Source of the DNA: Pseudomonas sp. WS 5079
GTDB taxonomy: Bacteria > Pseudomonadota > Gammaproteobacteria > Pseudomonadales > Pseudomonadaceae
Assembly: GCF_012985465.1 (NCBI RefSeq)
Contig: NZ_JAAQWN010000014.1
Span: 62,001-126,000, forward strand
Direction of reading: 5' to 3'
DNA length: 64,000 nt
The notes beneath the pieces were generated by a model that was not told where the DNA came from, made no database searches, and worked only from the letters and a program-made list of their open reading frames with translations. Shown here in pieces: positions 16,927-25,302 of this stretch. The position numbers were made by a program, and so were the translations under genes. How positions within the stretch are numbered: position 1 is the first letter of the stretch; each line of letters opens with the position of its first letter.

Positions 16927-18270
16927 CTAAACATTTGCCGCCGCCACCCGCAGGTTCATGCGCAAACCCTGCGTGCCGTGGCTGGCCCATAGCTGCCCGC
17001 CCTGCAACTGGAGGGCGCGGCGGGCAATGCTCAAGCCCAGGCCAAAGCCAGTGCCGGGTGCGCCGTCCAGGCGCAGGTAGGGTTCAAAAATCCGCTCCAG
17101 ATCGGCTTCATCGACGCCCGGGCCCTGGTCCTCGACGGTCAACAGCCACGTATCCCCTTCACGCTCGCCGCTCAAGCGGATGACGCCCCCTGGAGGTGAA
17201 TGGCGGATCGCGTTGCGCAAGACGTTTTCCAGGGCCTGGGCGAAACTGTTGAGATGGACCCTGATTTCACAATCACCGCCGACTTCGCACACCAGCGCCT
17301 GCAATGGCCAGTCCGTTTCGAAATGCGCGTCCTGCACCAGCGCTTCCCACACCGAGGCCACCCGCACGTCCTCAGACTGCAACCGGGGCTTTTCGGTATC
17401 CAGCCAGGCCAGGTTGAGGGAGTCATCCACCAGGCGCCGCATCTCCTCGACTTCCCGCGCCAGCCGTTGCTCCAACTGCTGGCGCGCCAGGCCGCTTTCG
17501 CTGGCGATTTTCAAACGGGCCAAGGGCGTGCGGATTTCATGGGACAGGGTGCGCAGCAGTTGGCGTTGCTGCTGCAGGCTCTGGCGCAGGCGTTCGGCCA
17601 TGTGCTCGTAGGCTCGCGCCAACTCACCCAGCTCATCGCCGCGTCGGGTCACCGAACTGCTGGCCAGCGGCGCCAGGTCACCGGCACTCAGGGCGTTCGC
17701 GCGCTCGCGCAATTCGTTCAATGGCAACACCAGGTGGCGATACAGCAACAGCCCCAGGCCCAAGGCCAACACCACCGGCACCACGCCGTGGGTAAACAGG
17801 TGCGTCCAAGGCGTGAGCCCCGGTGGCAGCAAGCGCTCGGGCAACTGCATGACCAAACGGCCGCGCTCCGGGTGCTGGGGGAAGGCGATGCTGACATAGG
17901 GCAGTTCATCCTCCAGACGCTTGCTCATGGGCCAACTGGGCTTGCGCATAAAGGTCAGGTGACTGACTTCGGCCGCCGTCAGCGGTTGGGTGCCGAGGCT
18001 TTGCAGGAACGGATCGAGCACACCGACCCAGGTCTGCTCGCGCTGTTGCAGGGCGAGTCGCCATTGCTCCACGGCCCGGGCATCGCCGGTGGCGGCCACC
18101 TCTTCGGCCTGGGCGGCGTAGGCACTCAGGGCATCGCGGTCGGGTTGTTCAAGAAAGTAAGTACTGCGCTCGACCTGCAAGCCCCAGCCCCACACCAACC
18201 ACACCAGCAGCAGGCAGAAACACACTTGCAGCAGTGCCATTTTCCACAGCAGTGGGTGCCGGCGCTGCAT
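16927..18270 (-). CDS. pfeS: Sensor histidine kinase PfeS
   Basis: 447 aa. Two membrane segments (about 12-32 and 180-200) enclose a periplasmic sensor. Then come HAMP (about 200-255), HisKA with the phospho-acceptor LSHEIRTPLARLKIA (His about 267), and HATPase with NAIRHSPPGG, DQGPGVDEADLERIFEPY and GTGFGLGLSI. It detects periplasmic ferric enterobactin and phosphorylates PfeR. The ATG shares one base with the pfeR stop (TAATG). Confidence 0.88.
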   Translation of the reverse strand: MQRRHPLLWKMALLQVCFCLLLVWLVWGWGLQVERSTYFLEQPDRDALSAYAAQAEEVAATGDARAVEQWRLALQQREQTWVGVLDPFLQSLGTQPLTAAEVSHLTFMRKPSWPMSKRLEDELPYVSIAFPQHPERGRLVMQLPERLLPPGLTPWTHLFTHGVVPVVLALGLGLLLYRHLVLPLNELRERANALSAGDLAPLASSSVTRRGDELGELARAYEHMAERLRQSLQQQRQLLRTLSHEIRTPLARLKIASESGLARQQLEQRLAREVEEMRRLVDDSLNLAWLDTEKPRLQSEDVRVASVWEALVQDAHFETDWPLQALVCEVGGDCEIRVHLNSFAQALENVLRNAIRHSPPGGVIRLSGEREGDTWLLTVEDQGPGVDEADLERIFEPYLRLDGAPGTGFGLGLSIARRALQLQGGQLWASHGTQGLRMNLRVAAANV

Positions 18271-18992
18271 TAGCTCAAGCCTTCGCACAGCAACACATAC
18301 CCCTGATGCCGCACCGCTTCGATGCGCACCCCTTGCAGGTTGATCGCCGCGAGCTTGCGCCGCACATTGCACACATGCACATCCAGGCCGCGATCCAGCC
18401 GGGTATAGGCGCGGTGCAACACATGCTGGTACAGGAACGCCTTGGACAAGGGTTCGCCGGCGTGTTCATGCAGGGTGCACAGCAAGCGGAACTCCGAACC
18501 GGTCAGGCCTGCCGGGCAGCCGTTGAACATGAGATCCCGGGCGCCTGCATCCAGGTCCAGCAATGGCGGCCTGCTGGCGGGTGCGCCGCGATCAAGTGCC
18601 ACACGCCGCAGCAACGCGTCGATACGCACATCCAGTTCGGCGAGGCTGAAAGGCTTGGGCAGGTAGTCGTCCGCGCCCTGGCTGAAACCGGTGATGCGAT
18701 CCTGCTCGGCGCCCAGTGCCGACATCAGAATCACCGGCGTACCCCGCTCGCTGCGCAAGCGCGCCAGTACTTTCAGGCCGTTTTCGTTGGGCAGCATGAT
18801 ATCCAGCAGGACCAGCTCGACCGCTGGATCCAGGGCCATGCTCAAGCCTTCATCGCCACGATGAGCACTGCTCAAAATGAAGCCGCGCCGGCTCAGATGG
18901 CTACAAAGGTGGGCGCACAGTTCGACGTCATCCTCGATGACCAGGATGCGTGCGGAAGAAGATGGTTTAGGTAGTGGATGATAACTGTTCAC
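18270..18992 (-). CDS. pfeR: OmpR-family response regulator PfeR
   Basis: 240 aa. The receiver domain has acidic EDD (about 20-22), phospho-Asp in LVLLDIMLPNENG (about 63-66), Ser switch and Lys in DDYLPKPF. The C-terminal winged helix ends RLDRGLDVHVCNVRRKLAAINLQGVRIEAVRHQGYVL. In P. aeruginosa it activates pfeA with ferric enterobactin. The start is GTG 18992, with only a poor SD; an upstream ATG is out of frame. It diverges from the coupled lipoprotein unit. Confidence 0.87.
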   Translation of the reverse strand: MNSYHPLPKPSSSARILVIEDDVELCAHLCSHLSRRGFILSSAHRGDEGLSMALDPAVELVLLDIMLPNENGLKVLARLRSERGTPVILMSALGAEQDRITGFSQGADDYLPKPFSLAELDVRIDALLRRVALDRGAPASRPPLLDLDAGARDLMFNGCPAGLTGSEFRLLCTLHEHAGEPLSKAFLYQHVLHRAYTRLDRGLDVHVCNVRRKLAAINLQGVRIEAVRHQGYVLLCEGLS

Positions 18993-19025
18993 AATTAGGC
19001 CAGTTTCTCATCCGGAGAAACATTG

Positions 19026-19041
19026 CGCAACGAACGTTGCG
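19026..19041. promoter_or_regulatory. Perfect short palindrome upstream of pfeR (candidate operator)
   Basis: CGCAACG-AA-CGTTGCG, a perfect 7-base dyad, lies 34 bases before the pfeR start in the divergent region shared with the lipoprotein unit. Its symmetry and position suggest a regulator site for one or both. No regulator is identified. Confidence 0.35.
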
Positions 19042-19175
19042 TGTTGAGCTGCTTGGGCGCGGATTATCAATAATTTGAAGAAACTGAATCCGTGGAACCT
19101 GGGCTTTTTCAGTTAAACACCAACAATCAAGCTATCTCCTCGTTAGGTCACTTCACCGGATGCAGGAGAATCATC

Positions 19176-19274
19176 ATGTCCAAAGCCACCGTCAGCCAGT
19201 TCATGCACACCCTCCATCAACGTCTCACCGAGTTGTGGGATACCTGTGCCCGCGCAGGGGGCGCTCGCTCATGA
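19176..19274 (+). CDS. 32-aa micro-ORF translationally coupled to the downstream lipoprotein gene
   Basis: A very good SD (AGGAG, 7 bases before ATG 19176) starts a 32-codon frame whose TGA overlaps the ATG of the next gene (ATGA at 19271-19274). The peptide is basic and amphipathic (MSKATVSQFMHTLHQRLTEL), with one Cys and no membrane segment. The downstream gene has no SD of its own, so this frame probably supplies its translation initiation. Whether the peptide itself functions is unknown. Confidence 0.6.
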   Translation: MSKATVSQFMHTLHQRLTELWDTCARAGGARS

Positions 19275-20344
19275 CCCGCTTGCTGCTGGGCGCAGCGATG
19301 CTGGCACTGCTTGCCGGGTGCAGCACCGTCAAACAGCCCGAGCTGGACGTTGCGGTCCAAAGCTCCGGGCAGATCTGGAACGCCGTAGCGCACTACAGCG
19401 GCCGCACGTTTCTCTCTGGGCCACGCTGGACCGGGACCCAGGGGCCACAACTGACGGCAATCGACCAAAATGGCCAGCGCGCTGCCTATCCAAGCGGCGC
19501 CTGGAACAGCTGGGCGCCAGGGCGGGATGCTGCCAACGTCTTCGTGAACATCAATGCCCTGCGCCTGGAAGGCGACAAACTGTGGGTCGTGGACACCGGC
19601 TCGCCCGAGTTCGGCGGCAACCCCGTCAGCCAGGGTGCGAAACTGGTGTGTATCGACCTGCGTACCAACCAGGTGGTTCGCACCTACTTCTTCGGGCCGG
19701 ATATCGCCATAGCGGGCAGCTACGTGGATGACGTCCGCTTCAGCGCCGGTAAGGCCTTCCTCACCGATGCGGGCAATGCCGGCATTATTGTCGTCGACCT
19801 GGAGACCGGCGCGGCCCGGCGCGTGCTGGACCAACACACCTCAGTGGTCGCCCGGCCTGACCGGGACTTGATCCTCAGCAACCAGGTGGTCAAGGCCCCC
19901 GACGGCCAACCCCTGCGCGTCAACGCCGACCCGCTGGAAGTCAGCATTGACGGCGTCTGGCTGTATTACGGCGCGCTGCAAGGCCCGTGGTTCAAGGTGC
20001 GGATCCAAGACCTTACGAACCCGGCCCTGCCCCCGGAACAACTGGCTGCACGGGTGGAGTTCTTTGCCGACATCCCGGCAACCGGCGGGTCGGTCATGGA
20101 TGCACAGGGCAACCTGTACTTTTCCGACCTGGCCCACGACGCCATGCGGGTACGCCGACCTGACGGACAGATCGACACCCTGATCGTGGACGAGCGCCTG
20201 CATTGGGTTGATGCGCCCTTCCTGGACAAGGATGGGACGTTGTGGCTACCCACCCCACAGATGGACCGGGTAGCGCTGTTCAACAAGGGTAAATCCCTGG
20301 TGCAGTGGCCAGTGGCGGTTTATCGCTTATCGACACAGCGCTGA
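19271..20344 (+). CDS. Major-royal-jelly/yellow-type beta-propeller lipoprotein
   Basis: 357 aa. Signal peptide MTRLLLGAAMLALLAGC with lipobox LLAGC, Cys about residue 17. The body resembles the MRJP/yellow family: SGPRWTG, ALRLEGDKLWVVDTGSP, VDDVRFSAGKAFLTDAG, VSIDGVWLYYGALQG, ATGGSVMDAQGNLYFSDLAHDAM. The family has a six-bladed propeller that binds small amines or aromatics in insects; bacterial roles are poorly known. It is tethered to a membrane in the envelope. It follows the 32-aa frame with a 4-base overlap and ends at a clear terminator. Confidence 0.78.
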   Translation: MTRLLLGAAMLALLAGCSTVKQPELDVAVQSSGQIWNAVAHYSGRTFLSGPRWTGTQGPQLTAIDQNGQRAAYPSGAWNSWAPGRDAANVFVNINALRLEGDKLWVVDTGSPEFGGNPVSQGAKLVCIDLRTNQVVRTYFFGPDIAIAGSYVDDVRFSAGKAFLTDAGNAGIIVVDLETGAARRVLDQHTSVVARPDRDLILSNQVVKAPDGQPLRVNADPLEVSIDGVWLYYGALQGPWFKVRIQDLTNPALPPEQLAARVEFFADIPATGGSVMDAQGNLYFSDLAHDAMRVRRPDGQIDTLIVDERLHWVDAPFLDKDGTLWLPTPQMDRVALFNKGKSLVQWPVAVYRLSTQR

Positions 20345-20357
20345 TCGCCTAGCGCTT

Positions 20358-20588
20358 TCACATCCCTTTCACAGTCGGGCGCCTAGGGTGGTCCCAGCTC
20401 CTAGTGAAACCCTTTAAGCCCGCACTCCCCATCGCGGGCTTTTCTTTGTCTGTAGGGTTTGGCTGAAAGCTGGGTGAACCGTCGCCGGCATGGGCCAGCC
20501 TGGCGGTGACTACCTCGCTGTAGATTGCACAAAACTCACCGATCACCATCAACCCTAGCGCAAAAACTCCGAGTAGTTCTTTGGACAT
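20358..20588 (-). CDS. Small single-pass membrane protein, hypothetical
   Basis: 76 aa. ATG 20588 has AAGGAG 9 bases upstream. Residues 5-25 are a hydrophobic helix (ELLGVFALGLMVIGEF), followed by a charged Pro-rich tail. The last third of the frame runs through the hairpin at 20416-20441 that terminates the opposing lipoprotein gene, so the true C-terminus or the reality of the tail is uncertain. No family recognised. Confidence 0.45.
   Translation of the reverse strand: MSKELLGVFALGLMVIGEFCAIYSEVVTARLAHAGDGSPSFQPNPTDKEKPAMGSAGLKGFTRSWDHPRRPTVKGM
20416..20447 (+). terminator. Rho-independent terminator of the lipoprotein gene
   Basis: AAGCCCGC - 10-base loop - GCGGGCTT followed by TTTCTTT, 71 bases after the lipoprotein stop. 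Confidence 0.8.
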
Positions 20589-20823
20589 ATCAAAAACTCC
20601 TTCGTATTCAGCGCAATGTTTTTCAGCTCCCAGCGCGCGATGCCGCTCACCAGGGAGTTGTTGCAGTGATACGAAGCAGCCTTGAACAGGCCTGGAATTA
20701 CCGAAGTGCTTTTCCATGCCCATGTCCTTCAACGGGTGTGAGTCGGCGCAGCCCTAACAAAGGACGGCTGGCTCAGCGATCATACGTTCCGTTGAACGGC
20801 GTGAACAACCAGCACTAGAGCGC

Positions 20824-21153
20824 CTATAGCGGTGAAGCTGCAATCGCCAGGGCCAGTTGTGCGTCGGACATCAGCGGTGGCGTGTAGGTCGAGCGGTAAA
20901 ACCTGCACGCCTGCTCGAACTGTGCCCCACGGATCTCGCCATCGGAGCCGATGAACGCCAGGGCATCGCTTTTGGATGATTTGAAAAGCTCTGGAATGTA
21001 TGAAGTTCCTGCGGTGGCACCCGAGGTAATCACGAAGGGCGCTACCGAGGTGAGCATAAGCGCCCCCTGGAACGGGTTGTTGTTTTCCGCGGCTACCGCC
21101 AGATTGCCAACCGATGCCAGGAGGACGATTGCCAGGGATTTGCGCAAATGCAT
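20824..21153 (-). CDS. DUF2388 family secreted protein
   Basis: 109 aa with signal peptide (MHLRKSLAIVLLASVGNLAVAA). The mature part has the SSKSDALAFIGSDGEIRGAQFEQACRFYR block typical of the Pseudomonas DUF2388 family (often ASFVASEGEIRGA). It is a periplasmic or secreted protein of unknown function, often multi-copy in Pseudomonas. ATG 21153 has AAGGAAG upstream. Confidence 0.7.
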   Translation of the reverse strand: MHLRKSLAIVLLASVGNLAVAAENNNPFQGALMLTSVAPFVITSGATAGTSYIPELFKSSKSDALAFIGSDGEIRGAQFEQACRFYRSTYTPPLMSDAQLALAIAASPL

Positions 21154-21272
21154 GGGTGATTGCTTCCTTGCGTTCAGAGGGGCGCCACGATAACAGAGTT
21201 GGGCCATCCACCACGCAGGTGTCGCAGGAGCATGCCCGGGAACGTGTACGACACGCCCCCGGGCACGCTAGG

Positions 21273-22346
21273 TCACGGCTTGAGTTCAAACAACGCCGGC
21301 ATCGGCGGCCATTCGGAAGGCACCTTGCGAAAGTGGCTGAACCCGGCGGCTTGCGCCATTTGCCGTGCGCGCTTCTCGCCCATGAACGCCCCCAGCCCTG
21401 CCCCGCCGTGGGACAGTGAACAGGTCATGCAGTACAGGGTGCTCTGCGGGTACATCACTCGACCGAACAGGTTCATGTTCTCGTGAAGCTCATCGGACAG
21501 GTTGAGCTCAACCATCAGGTAGGTGCCGTCTTCGGCCGTCGCTGCGCGCAGGTCCTTGAGCATCTGCTGGGGATCGGTGGCATCGTGGATCACCACAAAG
21601 GTGGTCACAAAGTCGAATTGCTGGCCTCGCAGGGCATCCGAATCGTTCACTTCAAATTGCACCCGGTCACCGACCCCGGCGGCCTTGGCGTTGGCACGTG
21701 CCAGTTCGATGGAAGGCAGGTGGAAGTCGCAGCCGACAATACGGGCCTCGGGGTACGCCTTGGCCATGGTGATCGCCGCCAGGCCAGCACCACAGCCGAA
21801 ATCCAGCACGCTGCCGCCGGTCTTGAGTTTTTCTTCAACGCCGTCCAGGGAGGGAATCCAGTGTTGGACCAGGTAGTGCTTGTACCAAGGCATGGTCATG
21901 CGTTCCATGCCTTTCCAGGTTTCCAGCGGAAACGCCTCTTCGGCGCAACCACCGCCATGGCGAAAGGCTTCGATGACCTTGGGTGCCATGCTCACGAACG
22001 GCACACTCAGCTGGATGATCCCCCCGGCAAAATACGGCGAGTCTTCGTCGGCGAGTACCGGCACAAACTCGGCGGGCATCTGGTAGCGGCGGGTTTGCGC
22101 GTCGTACGTCACATAATTGCCGGTAACCATGCTGCCCAGCCATTCGCGCAAATAGCGTTGGTTGTAGCCACTCTTTTGCGCCAGTTGCTCCAGGGTCACG
22201 GCCTCGCCGTCGGCCAGTGTCTTGAACAAGCCAAGCTGGTCGCCGATGTAGAGCATCGCACCGCGCAGCGTGTTGCCGTAATCCTCCATGATCCGTGCGG
22301 AAAACTGCTGGACCTTGGATTTATCAACTTCCATAACGTTTGACAT
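21273..22346 (-). CDS. flcA: SAM-dependent methyltransferase, FlcA-like (fluopsin C biosynthesis)
   Basis: 357 aa. N-terminal winged-helix dimerisation domain (about 12-100, GDQLGLFKTLADGEAVTLEQLAQ) then a class I Rossmann methyltransferase with motif I VLDFGCGAG (about 180-188) and the acidic GCDFHLPSIELA. In fluopsin C synthesis a methyltransferase N-methylates the thiohydroxamate. It is last of five co-directional genes whose enzyme types and order match P. aeruginosa PA3515-PA3519. ATG 22346 has AAGGAG 6 bases upstream. The symbol is assigned by gene order. Confidence 0.82.
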   Translation of the reverse strand: MSNVMEVDKSKVQQFSARIMEDYGNTLRGAMLYIGDQLGLFKTLADGEAVTLEQLAQKSGYNQRYLREWLGSMVTGNYVTYDAQTRRYQMPAEFVPVLADEDSPYFAGGIIQLSVPFVSMAPKVIEAFRHGGGCAEEAFPLETWKGMERMTMPWYKHYLVQHWIPSLDGVEEKLKTGGSVLDFGCGAGLAAITMAKAYPEARIVGCDFHLPSIELARANAKAAGVGDRVQFEVNDSDALRGQQFDFVTTFVVIHDATDPQQMLKDLRAATAEDGTYLMVELNLSDELHENMNLFGRVMYPQSTLYCMTCSLSHGGAGLGAFMGEKRARQMAQAAGFSHFRKVPSEWPPMPALFELKP

Positions 22347-22391
22347 CTGTCTCTCCTTGATAAGATTGCAAGCCTTCTCAGTAAGCAATAG

Positions 22392-23840
22392 TCAGCGGGC
22401 CGTCACGTTGGACAGCACGTTATCGACAATGCGTTCGGACATCCCCAGATGGCTTCGGGGCTCGAACAGCCGCGCCAGGACGCCCGCATCCATGACAGCG
22501 ACAACCCGGGCATCGGCCTCGATCGCCGTGCGGATCGACACGTGATCGCGCTGGCTCGCCTGGGACACTTCGAAGATGATCTGGTAGGCACTGCTCTTGC
22601 CGAGCTTGCGGGCCATTTCGAACACCACGGCTTCGGTGCAGATCGCATCGCCATAGGCCTGGGCGGTGCATTCCATCTTCTTGACGTTAACGGTCAGCCC
22701 GTCGATGGTCTCGGTCAGGATCGAGAGTGCCATCAACGCATAGTGCGAAACGTCCGCCACCGCACACCATTCCAGGCGTGTGCCACGGTAATCGCGCTCG
22801 TGTTCGAGGATCATCGCATCCAGCGCCAACATGACCTGGGCCTTGGCCAACCGCGCCAGGACCACGACCTGCTCGCAGCCTTCGGGGTTGCGCTTGTGGG
22901 GCATGGTGCTGCTGCCAATCTGCTGGTCGCTCCAGCCCACTTCAACTTCGCCGATTTCCCAGCGATTGAGCGTGCGGATTTCGTCGGCCACGCGAGCCAG
23001 CGATGCCGTGACCATGGCCAAGGTGCTGACGAACTCTGCGACACGGTCTCGGGACACATGCCATCCCGCCAGGGGCACTTGCAGCGACAAGCGCTGCGCG
23101 AAGCGCTCAAGCATAGGCATCGCGTGCGGACCAAACGCTGCCATCGTGCCCACCCCACCAAACAGCTGCACCACCAGCACTCGCTGGCGGGCCTCGGCCA
23201 GGCGCTGGCGGTGGCGCAACAGTTCGTCGATCCAGCCGGCGACCTTGAGTCCGAAGGTGGTCGGCAACGCAGGGATCGAATGGGTCCTGGCGACCATCAG
23301 CGAATCCCGGTGCGCATCGGCCAGCGTCGACAGTTTGCCCAGCAAGGTCTCCAGGGCCAGGTCCATCGCGTCGAGGACGTCGCGCATTTCCAGGGACTGG
23401 GCGGTGTCCTGGATGTCCTGGGTGGTGGCGCCGTAGTGCACGAATTCACGGGCACTCGGGCTGCAGTTTTTTTGCAGGGCGCTCAGCAATGGCATCAGCG
23501 AATGGCCGGTGGCAGCCACGCCCTCGGCCAGCTGGCGCACATTGATACCCGACAGCAAGGCGGCTTTTTCGATTTCCAGGGCCGCCTCGCGCGGGATGAT
23601 ATTGACATCGGCCTGGGCCATGGCCAGCGCGGCTTCCACATCCAGCCAGCGCTGCAAGCGGCAGTGACTGCAGAAAATCTTGCGGCTCTGCGGGCCGGCA
23701 TAGCCTGAGCCATGGGTTTTCGAGTCGAGAATGTGGCTGTGTTCGTGGCGGCATTGCTCGCCGTCATGACCAAGGCCGAGGTGTTCAGAACGTGCGGTGC
23801 AAGACGCACGGGCTGCCATTTCCATCGTTTGCGAATCCAT
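22392..23840 (-). CDS. flcB: Fumarase/aspartase-superfamily lyase, FlcB-like (fluopsin C biosynthesis)
   Basis: 482 aa adenylosuccinate-lyase-type enzyme. The HYGATTQD motif (135-142), ARTHSIPALPTTFG (184-197) and flexible signature loop SSTMPHKRNP (310-319) are intact, so catalysis is expected. In the fluopsin route two such lyases act on a cysteine-fumarate conjugate: one forms it and one releases the product. The first about 35 residues are an unusual Cys/His-rich extension relative to its neighbour. ATG 23840 overlaps the upstream stop (TGATG). Confidence 0.83.
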   Translation of the reverse strand: MDSQTMEMAARASCTARSEHLGLGHDGEQCRHEHSHILDSKTHGSGYAGPQSRKIFCSHCRLQRWLDVEAALAMAQADVNIIPREAALEIEKAALLSGINVRQLAEGVAATGHSLMPLLSALQKNCSPSAREFVHYGATTQDIQDTAQSLEMRDVLDAMDLALETLLGKLSTLADAHRDSLMVARTHSIPALPTTFGLKVAGWIDELLRHRQRLAEARQRVLVVQLFGGVGTMAAFGPHAMPMLERFAQRLSLQVPLAGWHVSRDRVAEFVSTLAMVTASLARVADEIRTLNRWEIGEVEVGWSDQQIGSSTMPHKRNPEGCEQVVVLARLAKAQVMLALDAMILEHERDYRGTRLEWCAVADVSHYALMALSILTETIDGLTVNVKKMECTAQAYGDAICTEAVVFEMARKLGKSSAYQIIFEVSQASQRDHVSIRTAIEADARVVAVMDAGVLARLFEPRSHLGMSERIVDNVLSNVTAR

Positions 23841-25273
23841 CACATACCCTCCATCGCGTACTGGGGCTGACCGGGGTTTCCTTGGGGTGCCATCACCGCT
23901 TCAAGGCCTTCGCTTGAACAGCGGGGTATTGCTTTGTTCGCCACCAGGTCGACCATCTGTGCTGCAAGCCCGGTGTAGGTGGTCGGGTCAAGCAGGTCGT
24001 CGAGCGCTTGGCGGGTAAAACAGCCGTGCAGACGCTTGTCGTTGAGCAGGGCCTGGCGAAAAGAAGCGCCCGCGCCCTGGGCCTGCTGGGCGATTTCGTG
24101 GACCAGGTGATGGGCCGTCTGCTTGCCCAAGCGAGGCGCCAGCGCGAGCATCACCCGTTCCGACAGGATCAGCCCGCCCAGCAAATCCAGGTTGCTGCGC
24201 ATGCGCGCTTCGCGTACATCCAGCCCGGCCAGCAGCACGCCCTCCATACGGGCGAGCAAGGCACCGGCGTAGATGAACAGCTCCGGCAAGGCCGCCCATT
24301 CGATGCGCCACGTGGTGCCGTCGCGTTCATGCAGTTGGAACGCCGCATCGGTCAGCGCGAGCATCTGTGCGCGCACCAGCCGCGAAAGCGCGCTGATCAG
24401 ATCCACCGTCGACGGGTTTTGCTTGTGGGGCATGGTGCTGCTGCCCACCTGCCCTGCCCGGCGGCCTTCGCGCACTTCATCAATCTCGGTGCGCTGCAGG
24501 TGGTAGATCTCATTGGCGACCCGGCCCAAGGTCGCCGAAGCCTGGACCAGCAGCCAGGCCGCCTCCAGGATCCGGTCGCGGGCGCTGTGCCAACTGCTCA
24601 ACGGCGCCCCCAGGCCAAGGCTTTCCAGGGTCCGGCGCTGCACCTCAAGCCCCTGTGGGCCAAACGCCGCCAGGGTGCCCACCGCGCCGGTCAGGTTGCC
24701 CACCATTACCCGGGCATAGGCCTCATCGAAGCGCTCAAGGTGTCGATCGATTTCATCGACCCACACCGCGACCTTGTAGCCGAACGTGGTGGGCAGTGCT
24801 TGCTGCCCGTGGGTCCTGGCGACCATCGGAGTGTGCTTGTGCCGCAGGGCGAGCGTGAGCAAATGCCCACGAATCCCCCGCAGGCGCTGCAACACCAGGC
24901 CCCAGGCATCGCGGACCTGCAAGATAAGCCCGGTGTCGAGGATGTCCTGGGTGGTCACGCCGTAATGCACGTACTCACCCAAGCCATCGGCACACAAGGC
25001 CTCCAGGGCGCGAATGGTCGGCACCAGGATGTGCCCGGTTTCCATGCTCTCGCGCCCCAAGGCGTCAAGGTCGAGCAGCTCCACACTGGCCACCCGGGCG
25101 ATTTCCCGTGCCGCTTCGTGAGGGATGATGCCCATCTGCGCCTGGGTCGCCGCCAGCGCGGTTTCAACATCGAGCCACTTCTGCACCTGATTGGCATCAG
25201 AGAAGATCGCGGCAAATTCCGGGGACGAGTAAGCGCCCCCGTGGATACGGGACTCTGTTATATGACTCGGCAT
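23840..25273 (-). CDS. flcC: Fumarase/aspartase-superfamily lyase, FlcC-like (fluopsin C biosynthesis)
   Basis: 477 aa. It starts in the normal family way (ESRIHGGAYSSPEFAAIFSD), with HYGVTTQD (103-110), ARTHGQQALPTTFG and SSTMPHKQNP (278-287). It is a clear but diverged paralogue of the next gene, with which it overlaps. True purine PurB is unlikely because two copies lie beside diiron oxidases. Which of the pair condenses and which eliminates fumarate cannot be read from sequence. Thirty bases downstream of flcD. Confidence 0.83.
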   Translation of the reverse strand: MPSHITESRIHGGAYSSPEFAAIFSDANQVQKWLDVETALAATQAQMGIIPHEAAREIARVASVELLDLDALGRESMETGHILVPTIRALEALCADGLGEYVHYGVTTQDILDTGLILQVRDAWGLVLQRLRGIRGHLLTLALRHKHTPMVARTHGQQALPTTFGYKVAVWVDEIDRHLERFDEAYARVMVGNLTGAVGTLAAFGPQGLEVQRRTLESLGLGAPLSSWHSARDRILEAAWLLVQASATLGRVANEIYHLQRTEIDEVREGRRAGQVGSSTMPHKQNPSTVDLISALSRLVRAQMLALTDAAFQLHERDGTTWRIEWAALPELFIYAGALLARMEGVLLAGLDVREARMRSNLDLLGGLILSERVMLALAPRLGKQTAHHLVHEIAQQAQGAGASFRQALLNDKRLHGCFTRQALDDLLDPTTYTGLAAQMVDLVANKAIPRCSSEGLEAVMAPQGNPGQPQYAMEGM

Positions 25274-25302
25274 GTCTGGGTACTCGCGTTGTCCAGGGAG
25301 GG

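Noticed and set aside
22392-25273. The two lyases as purB or pcaB
   Set aside because: Tandem paralogues flanked by diiron oxidases and a methyltransferase, and under a copper-type promoter; no purine or protocatechuate genes nearby.
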